Assembly (NCBI GenBank): GCA_020687605.1
Contig: JAJEQY010000006.1
Location: 1 to 64,000, forward strand
Origin: Intestinimonas aquisgranensis
GTDB lineage: Bacteria > Bacillota > Clostridia > Oscillospirales > Oscillospiraceae
Direction of reading: 5' to 3'
DNA length: 64,000 nucleotides
This document shows positions 41,469-52,100 of this stretch, piece by piece. Below the pieces are notes generated by a model that saw nothing but the letters and a program-made list of their open reading frames with translations, did no database searches and was not told the origin of the DNA. How positions within the stretch are numbered: the first letter of the stretch is position 1; each line of letters begins with the position of its first letter. A program made the translations under genes and the position numbers.

Positions 41469-41933
41469 TCACATCATCAGCTCAAAAATATCATCCTGGA
41501 CGGAACGGAAATTTCCGCCATCCAGCCACCGCTGTACCTGCTCCAGCAGGAGAGGCTGGATCTCCGGGTAGGTCAGCGCCTCTGGGAGAGCCTCCATCAA
41601 GCGGCACTCTGCCATCTCACTGCCCTCAGGAAGCTCATTCAGCTCCCACACATCGGCAAAAAAGAGCGCACCAAAGGAGGGGTCCTCCCCATCCTGAAAC
41701 ACGCCATAGGCAGCCACAGGCTCCATCTGACACTCCGTAACTCCGGTCTCCTCCCGGAACTCCCGGGCAGCGGTTTCATGGATATCCTCACCTGGCTCCC
41801 GGTGTCCGCCGGGCAGCTCCCAGGTCTGCCGCTCCCTATGGCGGCACAAGAGCCACTTCTCCCCTATCCTGGCACAGATGACCGCATATTTCAGGTCACT
41901 GTCCAGCGCCTGGTCATAGAATTTGATTTTCAT
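41469..41933 (-). CDS. NUDIX hydrolase
   Basis: 154 residues. The Nudix box GGHREPGEDIHETAAREFREETGV is complete, with the REFREE metal-binding glutamates. Such enzymes cleave nucleoside diphosphates linked to another group (NDP-X); MutT-like clean-up of oxidised or unusual nucleotides is one possibility, but the substrate is not indicated. It starts 10 bases after rpoD ends and may be the last gene of the dgt-dnaG-rpoD transcript. Confidence 0.9.
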   Translation of the reverse strand: MKIKFYDQALDSDLKYAVICARIGEKWLLCRHRERQTWELPGGHREPGEDIHETAAREFREETGVTECQMEPVAAYGVFQDGEDPSFGALFFADVWELNELPEGSEMAECRLMEALPEALTYPEIQPLLLEQVQRWLDGGNFRSVQDDIFELMM

Positions 41934-41943
41934 GCTGCGCCCC

Positions 41944-43263
41944 TCAGTTCAGGAAGTCCTTAAGCTTCTTGCTCCGGCTGGGGTGGCGGAGCTTTCTCAG
42001 GGCCTTGGCCTCGATCTGACGGATACGCTCACGGGTTACATTAAACTCCTTACCCACCTCTTCCAGGGTGCGGGTACGGCCGTCCTCCAGGCCGAAGCGC
42101 AGCTTGAGGACCTTCTCCTCCCTGGGGGTGAGGGTGTCCAGCACGTCAATGAGCTGCTCCTTGAGCAGGGTATAGCTGGCGGCCTCAGAGGGCTCAGAGG
42201 CATCCTCATCAGGAATAAAGTCACCCAGATGAGAGTCCTCCTCCTCACCGATGGGAGTTTCCAGGCTCACGGGCTCCTGGGCGATCTTCAGGATCTCCCG
42301 GACCTTATCCACCGGCATATTCATCTCCTCAGAGATCTCTTCAGGGCTGGGGTCGTGGCCCAGCTCCTGGAGCAGCTGACGGGAGACGCGGATGACCTTA
42401 TTGATGGTCTCCACCATGTGGACAGGGATACGGATGGTACGGGCCTGGTCGGCGATGGCGCGGGTAATGGCCTGGCGGATCCACCAGGTAGCGTAGGTAG
42501 AGAACTTATAACCCTTGGTGTAATCAAACTTCTCCACGGCCTTGATGAGGCCCAGGTTGCCTTCCTGAATCAAATCCAGGAAGAGCATACCGCGGCCCAC
42601 ATAGCGCTTGGCAATGGAGACAACCAGACGGAGGTTGGCCTCAGCCAGGCGCTGCTTTGCGGCCTCACCACGCTTGATGGCACGCTTGAGCGCCTTCTCT
42701 TCCTCCGGTGTGAGGACGATCTCCTCGCCCTTCTTCTTTGCGCTCTCGATCTCCGCCATACGCTCCTTGGCGGCATCGCCGGCACCCATGTCCTGAGCCA
42801 GACGTACCTCCTCGTCCGGAGTCAGCAGGTTTACCTTGCCGATCTCTTTGAGGTACATGCGCACCGGGTCGTCGATACCGAAGGAGTCCACCAGGGTATT
42901 GGGGTCCACGATCTCCTCTTCGGGAATATCCTCGATCTCCTCCAGGCTAGGGACCTCATCCACCAGCTCAGGCAGATAGTCCTCCCCCGCGGTGTCGATC
43001 CCCATGTTCTCCATGGCATCATAAATCTTATCCAGCTGCTCGCTTTCCAGGTCCATCTCTTCCAGGACGTCCATGAGCTCGCTGGAGGACAGCTTGCCCT
43101 TCTTCTTTCCCTTATCCAGCAGCTCCGCCAGCTTTTCGGCACCCTGAACGCCCTCAACGACCTTCATCAGCTCCGCCTTGCCGGCCTCGATCTTCTCTCC
43201 ACTGGTGACCTGGGCCTTCTTGGGAAGCTCAGCAGGCATATCCAGTATTCTCTTTCCACTCAT
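41944..43263 (-). CDS. rpoD: Primary sigma factor RpoD (SigA)
   Basis: 439 residues from the ATG at 43263, eight bases after GGAGGATG. Region 1.2 (DPVRMYLKEIGKVNLLT), region 2 with RYVGRGMLFLDLIQEGNLGL and the -10 recognition helix YKFSTYATWWIRQAI, region 3 and region 4.2 (TLEEVGKEFNVTRERIRQIE) are all intact. It is the housekeeping sigma factor that reads the TTGACA/TATAAT promoters in this window. Four bases separate it from dnaG. Confidence 0.97.
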   Translation of the reverse strand: MSGKRILDMPAELPKKAQVTSGEKIEAGKAELMKVVEGVQGAEKLAELLDKGKKKGKLSSSELMDVLEEMDLESEQLDKIYDAMENMGIDTAGEDYLPELVDEVPSLEEIEDIPEEEIVDPNTLVDSFGIDDPVRMYLKEIGKVNLLTPDEEVRLAQDMGAGDAAKERMAEIESAKKKGEEIVLTPEEEKALKRAIKRGEAAKQRLAEANLRLVVSIAKRYVGRGMLFLDLIQEGNLGLIKAVEKFDYTKGYKFSTYATWWIRQAITRAIADQARTIRIPVHMVETINKVIRVSRQLLQELGHDPSPEEISEEMNMPVDKVREILKIAQEPVSLETPIGEEEDSHLGDFIPDEDASEPSEAASYTLLKEQLIDVLDTLTPREEKVLKLRFGLEDGRTRTLEEVGKEFNVTRERIRQIEAKALRKLRHPSRSKKLKDFLN

Positions 43264-43267
43264 GGAC

Positions 43268-45022
43268 TCATCCTCCATATGCTTTTTTCTCAAGCAGCTT
43301 TTTCTGCATGGCCAGCAGTTCATCGGACTCCCCTGCCAGCCTGCGTTTTTCCGCTTCTGTCTCTATAATCTCTATGTAATCCCTCATGGCGCGCGCGCCA
43401 TTCTGGAGAGATTCCGGTTGTGTCAGCACACCGCTCAGGTGGCTCATTTCGGTGGGCTCCAGCTCGCCGGCCAGAGCGGCCAGGCTGACGGTAAGCCCGT
43501 TGGTCCAGCGCTCCCGAAGCAGACGGAAAACCCTTCCCAGGAGCGGCGCGGAGAAATGCTCCGGGTCCAGGGCGGCCGCGCTGCCGAAAAGCTCCGGGTC
43601 CAGGATCACCAGCCGCAGGACGCCCTCCTCCGCCCGTGCAGATCGGAGGTTGTCATAACGCAATGCCCGCTCCTTGGGCTGGAGCTGGACCGCCGGCGTC
43701 AAATCCCGGCGCTCCTGCTGTTTTTTCGCCTTCCAGCTCAAACGGGAGCGCTCCCGCTTGACCTCCTGGGCCACCACCTCGGCGGTGACTCCCGCCATCT
43801 CGGCGCATCGGGCGCCGTAGATCTCCCGTTCCGCCGGGCTGGGCAGCTGGGCCAAAATAGGGACGGCCTCCTTCAAAAACTCCACTCGCTGGGCGTCATC
43901 GGTTAGGTCGTATTTCCCCTTTACCTGGTCGATTCGGTATTCAATGTGGTTCTCACTCTGGTCCAGGAGTTTGGCAAAGGCCTCCGGGCCGTATTTGCCG
44001 ATAAACTCGTCTGGGTCCTTAGCACCTTTCATACGCAGGACCCGGACCTTCATCCCCGTCTTCTCCAGCAGCCCAATGGCCCGCTGGGCCGCCGAGACGC
44101 CGGCGCCGTCGCCATCGTAGGCGATGACCACCTCTTTGGTGTACCGGGAGAGAAGCTGTGCGTGGTCCGGCGTCAGGGCGGTGCCCAGAGAGGCCACAGC
44201 GCAGTCAAATCCAGCCTGGTGGAGGGACAGGGTGTCCATATAGCCCTCGGTCAGGATGATGCGGCCCAGGCGGGTCTTTTTGGCGATATTCAGGGCAAAG
44301 AGATTGCGGCCCTTATTGAAGACCGGGGTGTCCGGCGAGTTAAGGTATTTTGGTGTGGAGTCGTCCAGTACACGTCCGCCAAACCCGATCACATCGCCCC
44401 GCAGGTCTATGATGGGGAACATAACACGATTCCGGAACCGGTCATAGACCCGGCCCTCCTTGCTGCGGACCACCAGCCCGGCCTCCAGCAGTTCACTCTT
44501 CTCATAGCCCTTAGCGGCCATTGCGGTGATGAGCTTGTCCCACCCATCCGGCGCCATGCCCAGACCAAACCTGGTTACTGTGGCCTTAGAGAGCTTCCGC
44601 TTGCCGAAGAGATACTCCACGCCGGCCTGCCCGGCTGGGCTGTGGAGCACACTGTGAAAGTATCGGGCGGCCTCCTTGTTGAGAGCCAGGAGCCGCTCCC
44701 GCTTTTTACGAAAGCCTCCATCTCCCCTCTCCTCCGGCACCTGCAGCCCCGCACGTTTGGCCAGGAACCGCACGGCGTCCGGGTAGGAGAGGTTCTCCAT
44801 CTCCATGATGAAGTTGATTACGCCTCCGCCTTTGCCGCAGCCGAAGCACTTGTACATCTGACGCTCCGGCACCACATGGAAGGACGGGGTGCGCTCGCTG
44901 TGGAAGGGGCAGCAGCCCCAGAGGCTGCCCCCCTTCCGGGTCAGGGGAACGTAGTCGGCCACCACGTCCGCGATGTCGCACCGCGCCATCAATTCATCGA
45001 TGAATTGTGCCGGGATGGCCAT
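43268..45022 (-). CDS. dnaG: DNA primase
   Basis: 584 residues. CHC2-type zinc ribbon (CCPFHSERTPSF...CFGCGKGG, about 37-66), then the TOPRIM catalytic core with ILTEGYMDTLSLHQAG and VVIAYDGDGAG, then the helicase-binding C-terminus. It synthesises RNA primers on the lagging strand. Between dgt upstream and rpoD downstream, the ancient macromolecular-synthesis cluster. Confidence 0.97.
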   Translation of the reverse strand: MAIPAQFIDELMARCDIADVVADYVPLTRKGGSLWGCCPFHSERTPSFHVVPERQMYKCFGCGKGGGVINFIMEMENLSYPDAVRFLAKRAGLQVPEERGDGGFRKKRERLLALNKEAARYFHSVLHSPAGQAGVEYLFGKRKLSKATVTRFGLGMAPDGWDKLITAMAAKGYEKSELLEAGLVVRSKEGRVYDRFRNRVMFPIIDLRGDVIGFGGRVLDDSTPKYLNSPDTPVFNKGRNLFALNIAKKTRLGRIILTEGYMDTLSLHQAGFDCAVASLGTALTPDHAQLLSRYTKEVVIAYDGDGAGVSAAQRAIGLLEKTGMKVRVLRMKGAKDPDEFIGKYGPEAFAKLLDQSENHIEYRIDQVKGKYDLTDDAQRVEFLKEAVPILAQLPSPAEREIYGARCAEMAGVTAEVVAQEVKRERSRLSWKAKKQQERRDLTPAVQLQPKERALRYDNLRSARAEEGVLRLVILDPELFGSAAALDPEHFSAPLLGRVFRLLRERWTNGLTVSLAALAGELEPTEMSHLSGVLTQPESLQNGARAMRDYIEIIETEAEKRRLAGESDELLAMQKKLLEKKAYGG

Positions 45023-45081
45023 GTTTCTCCCCCTTTCAGGCTATTTTTACCGCCATACGGCGGATTCATACCGTCCGGACT

Positions 45082-46086
45082 TCACTTGACGCCCCAGGAC
45101 ATGGGGATAAAGGCCGCGGAATACTTCTCCACCGCGTAATTGTCGGTCATACCGGCGATATAATCGCACACCGCCCGCTCCACGCTCTCCCGCTCACGGA
45201 TGTCCTGGAACTCCGGGGGAAGCATGTCCGGATCGTGGCAGTAGTATTCAAACAGCCGCATGAGCATGCCCTGCGCTTTAGACTCCTCCCCCTTCGCCAC
45301 CGGGTTACGATAGACGTGCTCAAACATGAACTCCCGCAGGTTGTCCATGGCCTCCCGGCAGGCGTCCGACTGACGCAGGGCGCCAATGTCGGCGCTCTCC
45401 CGGATAATATCCGTGGTAAGGGTGTCAATGCGCTCGGAGTAAGTAAAGCCCAGCACGTTGGAGATCTCCAGCGGGATGTCCATGGGATAGATGATCCCGC
45501 CCCGCATGGCGTCGTCAATGTCGGCGTTGATATAGGCGATCTTGTCCGCCAGACGCAGGATCTGTCCCTCCAGAGTCTCAGCCCGGTCGGGACCAGTGTG
45601 GCACAAAATGCCCCGCCGCACCTCATAGGTGAGGTTCAGGCCGTCCCCGTCGTTTTCCAGACGGTCCACCACCCGCAGGGATTGGACGTTGTGCTCAAAG
45701 CCGCCGGGCATGATCTCGTTGAGCACCCGCTCACCGGCGTGACCAAAGGGAGTGTGTCCCAGGTCGTGGCCGTAGGCGGCCGCCTCGGTCAGGTCCTCAT
45801 TGAGCTGCAGCCCACGGGCCAGGGTACGGGCGATACGGACCACCTCGATGGTGTGGGTCATACGGGTACGGTAGTGGTCACCCTCAGGGTGCAGGAAAAC
45901 CTGTGTCTTGTGCATCAGCCGCCGAAAAGCCTTGGAGTGGACAATGCGGTCGATGTCCCGCTGAAAGCAGGTCCGCACTGGGCAGGGTTCCACCGGTCGA
46001 GCCCGGCCCCTGGAGTCGGCAGACAGGCAGGCATAGGGCGAGAGGAACCGCCTTTCCTGGGCCTCCCGTCGCTCTCGTTCCGTCAA
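45082..46086 (-). CDS. dgt: dGTPase-like HD-domain triphosphohydrolase
   Basis: 334 residues. HD-domain residues: the metal His in RTRMTHTIEV, the HD pair in AAAYGHDLGHTPFGHAGE and the late Asp in LADKIAYINADIDDA. The N-terminal SKAFRRLMHKTQVF motif is specific to the deoxyguanosine-triphosphate triphosphohydrolase-like family. It hydrolyses dNTPs to deoxynucleosides and triphosphate. Sixty bases upstream of dnaG. Confidence 0.93.
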   Translation of the reverse strand: MTERERREAQERRFLSPYACLSADSRGRARPVEPCPVRTCFQRDIDRIVHSKAFRRLMHKTQVFLHPEGDHYRTRMTHTIEVVRIARTLARGLQLNEDLTEAAAYGHDLGHTPFGHAGERVLNEIMPGGFEHNVQSLRVVDRLENDGDGLNLTYEVRRGILCHTGPDRAETLEGQILRLADKIAYINADIDDAMRGGIIYPMDIPLEISNVLGFTYSERIDTLTTDIIRESADIGALRQSDACREAMDNLREFMFEHVYRNPVAKGEESKAQGMLMRLFEYYCHDPDMLPPEFQDIRERESVERAVCDYIAGMTDNYAVEKYSAAFIPMSWGVK

Positions 46087-46211
46087 GGCGTCTCACCTCC
46101 CTAGAAAAAAGTCTGAGGTGTTATACGCCGCGGGCAGGGAAAAATCCTGCTTGTCCGAGAAAAATTCATAGATTATTCATCATCGGCTCCGGTCTGGGGG
46201 CGGAGCTTCAT

Positions 46212-46856
46212 TCAGTCCCTCTCCTTCGGGGGGATCAGAGGCGCCGCCCGGAAGTCCTGTCCGGTAACAGCGGGCGTCACCGCCCCGGCGGTGAGCTCCA
46301 CTACCCGGTCTACAAAGGCCGCCTCCCCGCCCTCGGGCAGGAAAACAGTGAGGCCCACGTCGGCGGCATAGTCGGTCTCCCCCAGGAGACCTCCGGCCTC
46401 CTCCGCCTCCAGCTTAATCCGCTCCAGGAGATGATAGGGAAAACGCAGCTCGAGCCGGGACCACTGGCGGACCACCGAGATACCGGCGGCATCCAGGGCG
46501 TCCCTGGCACTTTGGGTATAGGCCCGCACCAGCCCACCGGCCCCCAGCAATATGCCGCCAAAGTACCGGGTCACCACGCAGACCACGTCCACCACGCCCT
46601 CCCGCTGAAAGACGTTGAGCATGGGCTGGCCCGCCGTGCCCTGGGGCTCTCCGTCGTCGGAGTAGCGCTCGGTGCCGTCCTTGAGCCGGTAGCACCAGCA
46701 GTTATGGCGGGCATCATAGTGCTTTTTCTTAGTCTCCTCGATCCGAGCCCTGGCCTCCTCCTCGCTCTGCACATGCCATACATGGCCGATGAAGCGGGAG
46801 CGTTTTTCCACCAGCTCGGTCTCGGAGGATGCTGTGGGGATATAATACTCTGTCAT
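46212..46856 (-). CDS. YigZ/IMPACT (UPF0029) family protein
   Basis: 214 residues. The IMPACT N-terminal domain shows EKRSRFIGHVWHV, DARHNCWCYRL and the signature SDDGEPQGTAGQPML, then TRYFGGILLGAGGLVRAYTQ. The C-terminal 60 residues are the ferredoxin-like UPF0029 domain. Eukaryotic IMPACT regulates Gcn2; bacterial function is unknown. Followed 126 bases later by dgt, no terminator obvious. Confidence 0.93.
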   Translation of the reverse strand: MTEYYIPTASSETELVEKRSRFIGHVWHVQSEEEARARIEETKKKHYDARHNCWCYRLKDGTERYSDDGEPQGTAGQPMLNVFQREGVVDVVCVVTRYFGGILLGAGGLVRAYTQSARDALDAAGISVVRQWSRLELRFPYHLLERIKLEAEEAGGLLGETDYAADVGLTVFLPEGGEAAFVDRVVELTAGAVTPAVTGQDFRAAPLIPPKERD

Positions 46857-46874
46857 GGCCGGTCCTCATTTCTG

Positions 46875-48134
46875 TCAGTTGTCCGTCAGGAACTGGCTCA
46901 TCTGGCCCAGGAGCTTGGGCGTGCAAATCGCCGTGACCAGGATGGTCTCGCCGTACTCCACTGACTCCACCTTGGCTTCCTTATACAAGGTGTCCAGCAG
47001 CCCGCCCTTGTCATAAGGCAGGGATAATGTCACACGGTGGGCGCCAGCGTCCAGACGGTCGCCGATCATACTGCGGAGCCGGTCCAGCCCCTCCCCCGTT
47101 TTGGCGGAGACGGTGACGATGTCCTCCCCGTGGGGCAGGATATCGCCGCTGTATCGGTCGCACTTGTTGAATACATCGATTCGGGGCGTCTCCGAGGCTC
47201 CCAGCTCATAGATGAGAGATTCCACCACTGCCGCCTGTTCCCGCCACTCCGGGTTGGAGGAGTCAATGACGTGGAGGAGCAGGTCGGCGAAGGAGAGCTC
47301 CTCCAGGGTGGCCTTGAAGGCCTCCACCAGGTGATGGGGCAGCTTAGAGATAAAACCCACCGTGTCCGAGATGAGCACTGTGCAGGTATCCGAGATCTCC
47401 AGGGTGCGAGTGGTGGTATCCAGGGTATCGAAAAGCCGGTTGTTGGCGGGGATATCGGAACCGGTAAGGGTATTGAGCAGGGTGGATTTCCCCGCGTTGG
47501 TGTAGCCCACGATGGCCACCACCGGCACCTCGTTCTTCTCCCGGCGGGTACGCTGGGTGGCACGGACCCGGCGCACCTGTTCCAGCTCCTCCCGCAGCTT
47601 CTGGATTTTTCTGCGGATGTGCCGCCGGTCGGTCTCCAGCTGAGTCTCACCAGGGCCTCTGGTTCCGATGGCGCCCTCCTGGCGCTCCAGGTGAGTCCAC
47701 ATGCCCAGCAGCCGGGGCAGCAGATACTGGTACTGGGCCAGCTCCACCTGGAGCCGGCCCTCCTTGGTTCGGGCCCGCTGAGCGAAGATATCCAGAATCA
47801 GAGCGGAGCGGTCCAGGACTCCCACTCCCAGCTCGTCAGAGAGCACCCGCTGCTGGGAGGGCGAGAGCGCGTTATCAAAGATGACCATGGTGGCACCGGT
47901 CCCCTGGACCAGCTCCTTCACCTCGGCCACCTTGCCCTCGCCGATGAAGGTGCGGGGGTCGGGGGTATCCTTGTTCTGGAGGACCGTGCCCACGCACATC
48001 CCTCCCGCCGTCTCCAGCAGGGCGGCCAGCTCCTCCATAGAGGACTCGCTGGCGTTCTCCTCCCGGCTCAGGCAGCCGGCGTTGAGTCCTACCAGGACGG
48101 CCCGGTCGATTTTTTCTTCGGTATGGTCAGTCAT
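46875..48134 (-). CDS. hflX: Ribosome-associated GTPase HflX
   Basis: 419 residues. Glycine-rich N-terminal HflX domain (TVLQNKDTPDPRTFIGEGKVAE), the linker GPGETQLETDRRHIRRKI, then the G domain with G1 GYTNAGKSTLLN, G3 DTVGFISKLPHHLV and NKCD. HflX splits stalled 70S ribosomes and associates with the 50S exit side. The start is an ATG. A YigZ gene follows after 18 bases. Confidence 0.96.
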   Translation of the reverse strand: MTDHTEEKIDRAVLVGLNAGCLSREENASESSMEELAALLETAGGMCVGTVLQNKDTPDPRTFIGEGKVAEVKELVQGTGATMVIFDNALSPSQQRVLSDELGVGVLDRSALILDIFAQRARTKEGRLQVELAQYQYLLPRLLGMWTHLERQEGAIGTRGPGETQLETDRRHIRRKIQKLREELEQVRRVRATQRTRREKNEVPVVAIVGYTNAGKSTLLNTLTGSDIPANNRLFDTLDTTTRTLEISDTCTVLISDTVGFISKLPHHLVEAFKATLEELSFADLLLHVIDSSNPEWREQAAVVESLIYELGASETPRIDVFNKCDRYSGDILPHGEDIVTVSAKTGEGLDRLRSMIGDRLDAGAHRVTLSLPYDKGGLLDTLYKEAKVESVEYGETILVTAICTPKLLGQMSQFLTDN

Positions 48135-48156
48135 AGTACCTCCGGGACTGCGTCCC

Positions 48157-48663
48157 TTATTTCTTTCGATAGGCCTCCACGATCTTACCGATATACATCC
48201 GGTGGTAGTCCTTCTCAGGATACCACTTTTTATCGGTCTCGGGGTCCAGGAAGTGGGTGGGATCTATATCCTGCCAATACACCTTCCGGCACACCAGCAC
48301 CAGCTCCGCCTCAGCGAAGTAGGGGGCGCCGCCTTCCCCGGTGCAGACCGTAAAGCCGCATTCCTTTACCTTGTCTACCTCACGGCCACTTTTGGAACCG
48401 CAGAGAGCCAGCGCCTTCCGGTACTCCGGCCCAAAGAAGGAGAGGGTAAAATAGTCGCTCTCCTCCACAAACTCATAGGTGTACCGCTGGGGACGGATGT
48501 AGCAGGTGGCCACATCGCTGCCCCACAGCACCCCCAGGCCGCCCCAACTGGCGGTCATGGTATTGCAGTGCTCCGCCGTCCCCGCGGTAATGAGCATCCA
48601 CTGCTCTCCAATGAGGGAGAATACATTCTGGTCCAGGCTCTTCACATCGCATTTTTCCAACAT
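48157..48663 (-). CDS. Flavin reductase-like FMN-binding protein
   Basis: 168 residues. The split-barrel flavoprotein fold of the flavin reductase family: NTMTASWGGLGVLWG and the FTLSFFGPEYRKAL segment, with the glycine-rich GKSGREVDKVKECG-like stretch at 110-125. It probably binds FMN and transfers electrons from NAD(P)H; specific partner not shown. It sits between rpmE and hflX and may be co-transcribed with hflX (22-base gap). Confidence 0.85.
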   Translation of the reverse strand: MLEKCDVKSLDQNVFSLIGEQWMLITAGTAEHCNTMTASWGGLGVLWGSDVATCYIRPQRYTYEFVEESDYFTLSFFGPEYRKALALCGSKSGREVDKVKECGFTVCTGEGGAPYFAEAELVLVCRKVYWQDIDPTHFLDPETDKKWYPEKDYHRMYIGKIVEAYRKK

Positions 48664-48710
48664 GTCTGCGCCCTCCTACTTCTTGTTCTTGTGTAAAGCA
48701 GTATATGCGA

Positions 48711-48743
48711 AAAGACCCGCGCCGAAACCGACGCGGGCCTCTT
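48711..48743 (-). terminator. Terminator of rpmE
   Basis: On the - strand a GCCCGCGTCGG-type stem closes and ends in TCTTTTCGC. Confidence 0.75.
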
Positions 48744-48754
48744 GAGTATCGTGC

Positions 48755-48961
48755 TTACTTCTTGTCCAGGCCGAACTTCTTGTTGAAGCGGCTCACGCGA
48801 CCACCAGTGTCCACCATCTTCTGCTTGCCGGTGAAAAAGGGGTGACACTTGGAGCAAACTTCCACGCGGATGTCCTTTTTGGTAGAACCGGTCTCGATCA
48901 CATTACCACAGGCGCACTTAATAGTGGTCTGCTGATAATTGGGATGAATACCTTCCTTCAT
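48755..48961 (-). CDS. rpmE: Ribosomal protein L31 (zinc-binding type)
   Basis: 68 residues from the ATG at 48961; an upstream start is spurious. KEGIHPNYQ and the four-Cys zinc site (CAC...CSKC, then HPFFTGKQK) mark the C+ form, used when zinc is sufficient. The gene is monocistronic with its own promoter and terminator. It is part of the 50S subunit near the central protuberance. Confidence 0.97.
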   Translation of the reverse strand: MKEGIHPNYQQTTIKCACGNVIETGSTKKDIRVEVCSKCHPFFTGKQKMVDTGGRVSRFNKKFGLDKK

Positions 48962-49032
48962 TGCTGTTTCACCTCTTTCTCGTTCCGGATGAGACGGCGC
49001 AGCAAACCTCCACGCCTTACAAACGCTAGGAT

Positions 49033-49061
49033 ATAATAGCACAGGTAATAAGAGAATGCAA
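49033..49061 (-). promoter_or_regulatory. Promoter of rpmE
   Basis: On the - strand TTGCAT (49056-49061), 17 bases, TATTAT (49033-49038). Confidence 0.7.
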
Positions 49062-49105
49062 GTATTTTTTTCTTATTTTGTCGCAAATTCTCTCCCACCG
49101 CTCTG

Positions 49106-52100
49106 TCAGAGCTCCACCGCTTTGTCCAATCGGAAGAACCACAGCACCTTCCGGACCACCTTTCGGCCGGTGACCTCCTCCAGCGCGCGGCTGTACGCCA
49201 TGAGCTGGGACCGGTAGGACTCCACCCGTGCCGGAAGGTCGGTCTCCCTGATCCGGTCGGTCTTGAAGTCCACCACCGTGATGCCCTCCAGAGTCTCGAA
49301 CCAACAATCCACCACACCTTGAAGGAGCACCCTCTCCCCCTCTCCCGCCTGGGGATAATAATCCCGGGCGGGCGCCAGGATGGAGAACTTGAACTCCCGC
49401 TGGAGGGTATCCGAGGCCAGAAGCTCCCGGCCCAGGGGAGATGAAAAGAGAGCGGCGATGCGAGCGGGGTCGGCGGCCTCCCCCTGCTGAGGGGTAATGA
49501 TCTGCTTTTGGACCAGCCGCTGGATCTCAGCCGCCGCTCCCCGCTTGGTAGTGGACTTGTCGAAGTCGATAAACTGCATGACCAAGTGGAGGGCGGTGCC
49601 CTTCTGGGCCGCCGTCAACCCCAGTTCCTCCGCCGCGAAGCGGGGACGTGGGAACTGGATGGGCCGTGGCGGCTGTGGGGCGGCCTCCGCCGCCTCCTGG
49701 TCCAGGTCCCGACCCTTGAGCTGGGTGGCAGTGAGCTTGGAGGGGATGATGGTGTCATCCTGGTGGGAATACCGCCAGCTAAGGCGCCGGGCCAGGTCCT
49801 CCAGATCCAGCCGGGCAGTTTCCGGCGCTCCTCCTTGCTCTTCAGGTCTACGAAATAGCGGAGGGGCACCAAGATCGCTGCCATCCACCCAGCGGATGTC
49901 CCACGCCGGGCCGCAATCGGAAGTTGTGAGGGGTACGTCCCGCTCCATGGCCCGCCGGAGCGCCCCGGCGTCGGGCCGGGCCAGCACTGGAAGCAGCACC
50001 CACTGGGCCGCCGACTGGGTGGACAGAAGGGCCTGGGGGTCCACCGGACAGGCGGCATCCTCCGCCAGCTTGCGCAGGTCCCTGGCCCCGCCAGTGAGAG
50101 CACAGGTGAGGACCAGCTTCTCCTTGGCCCGGGTCATGGCTACATAGAGGAGCCGCAGCTCCTCCGCCATCATCTCCCGCTCCAGCTGGGCGGCCACCGC
50201 CTGCCGGGCCAGGGTGGTGTATTCCACCATCCGCTCCGGGTCCAGGCCCTTGGGCCCTACCCCCAGCTTGGGATGGAAGAGCATGGGCTTCTGCATGTCC
50301 TCCCGGTTGAGCCGACGGGCCAGGCCACACAGAAAGACCACCGGGAACTCCAGGCCCTTGGAGCGGTGGATGCTCAGGATGCGCACGCCGCTCCCCTCTC
50401 CAGCCGGGCTGGGCGAGGGCAGCCGTCCGCCGGCGTTCAGCACCCGGTCCAGATAGGAGAGGAAGCCGTAGAGGCCCTTGTGGCCGGCGGATTCGAACTG
50501 CCGGGCACACTCCGCCAGGGCCAGCAGGTTACCCCGCCGGGTCTCGCCGTCCCCCATGGCGCTGAAGATGCCAAGCATGCCGAAGCGGTCATAGATCTCC
50601 CACAGGAGCTGGTGGCAGCTCATGTCGCAGGAGAGGTCCCGCAGCCGGTCCAGCTCCTCCAGAAACTCCTTCACATCGGCGCCGCCGTCGGCCAAAAGGG
50701 CACCGTAGAAGTCGGTGTCGGGGGCGGCGGAGCGGATCTGGGAGAGCCGGTCCGCCGAAAAGCCCCACACCGGAGAACGGAGCACCGAGATGAGGGGTAC
50801 ATCCTGTCGGGGGTTGTCCACGATGCGCAGGCAGGAGAGGGCCACCGACACCTCGGTAGAGGTGAGGAAGTCCTCCCCGCCCTCGGCCTCCCAGGCCAGG
50901 CCCTGCTCCCCCAAAGCCCGGGCGTAGTGGCGCAGGACGGTGTTAGGGGAGCGCAGCAGGATGACCACGTCTCCCTGCTCCAGGGGTCGGGTGCCCCCCT
51001 CCCCGTCGGCCACCTGGAAGCCGCCGTCCAGCAGCGCCCGGATACGCCGGGCGGCAAAGCGGGCCTCCAGCAGATCCCGTGGTGCCTTCTCCCCCTCTCC
51101 CTCCGGCTCCACGCCGGAGAGGTCCAGAGTGTCCAGCTCCACGGCATAGTCCTCCTGCCGGCCGGGGAACTCCGCCCCGGGATAGAGGGCCTCATCGGTG
51201 GTGTAGTCCATCTCCCCAAAAGGTACGGACATGATGTTGCGGAAGAGGAAGTTGGCCCCTTCCAGCACCTGGGGCCGGGATCGGAAGTTCCGGGTCAGCA
51301 GAATCCGGCGGTTTTCACCCTCCGAAGCCTCTTCCCGGGGCTTGAAGGTGCGGTATTTGCCCAGGAAGATGGTAGGATCGGCCAGCCGGAACCGGTAGAT
51401 GGACTGCTTCACGTCTCCCACCATGAAAAGCCGCCTGCCTCCCCTGGAGATGGCGTCAAAAATGGCATTCTGCGCCTCATTGGTGTCCTGGTACTCGTCC
51501 ACCATAACCTCGATGTACCGGCTGCCCACCAGCTGGGCCAGTTCTGTGGGGGAGCCGTCCCTCTCCCGCAGGAGCTGGATGGCCAGATGCTCCAGGTCGG
51601 AGAAGTCCAGTAGCCGGCGGCGGCGCTTGAGGGCGGTATAGGCAGTTGAAAAATCCTCCACCAGGGCAAACAGCCCCCTCACCGCCGGCGCCACCGCCCG
51701 CAGGTCCTCCAGAAGCTGGCTGCTGCCGTCGGCAAAGCGCTCCGCCAGCTTGCCCAGCCGCTTCTTACAGGCCTCCCGGATGGTCTTGATCCGCTCCTGG
51801 GCGGCGGGGTCTTCACAGCCCCGCACCGCGCCCAGACGGGGAAAGGAGACAGCGGACTTCTCCGCCGCCCGGTCCCAGCCCTGGTCCAGGGCGGTCTCAA
51901 AGGTCTCCAGGTCTGCCAGAGTCTCGGCCAAACTGGGGGCGTAGCCCCGGCTGAGCTTCTCGTCCCCTTCGCAAAGGGCCAGGGCCTCCCCCATCCGGGT
52001 CCGCCAGTAGCCCACCTGCTCCCTGGCCTGGCCCAGCAGCAGGCGGCCCCAGACGGTCTCCCCCGCATCGGTGACTCCCTCCAGGTCGAAGGCCCGGCCC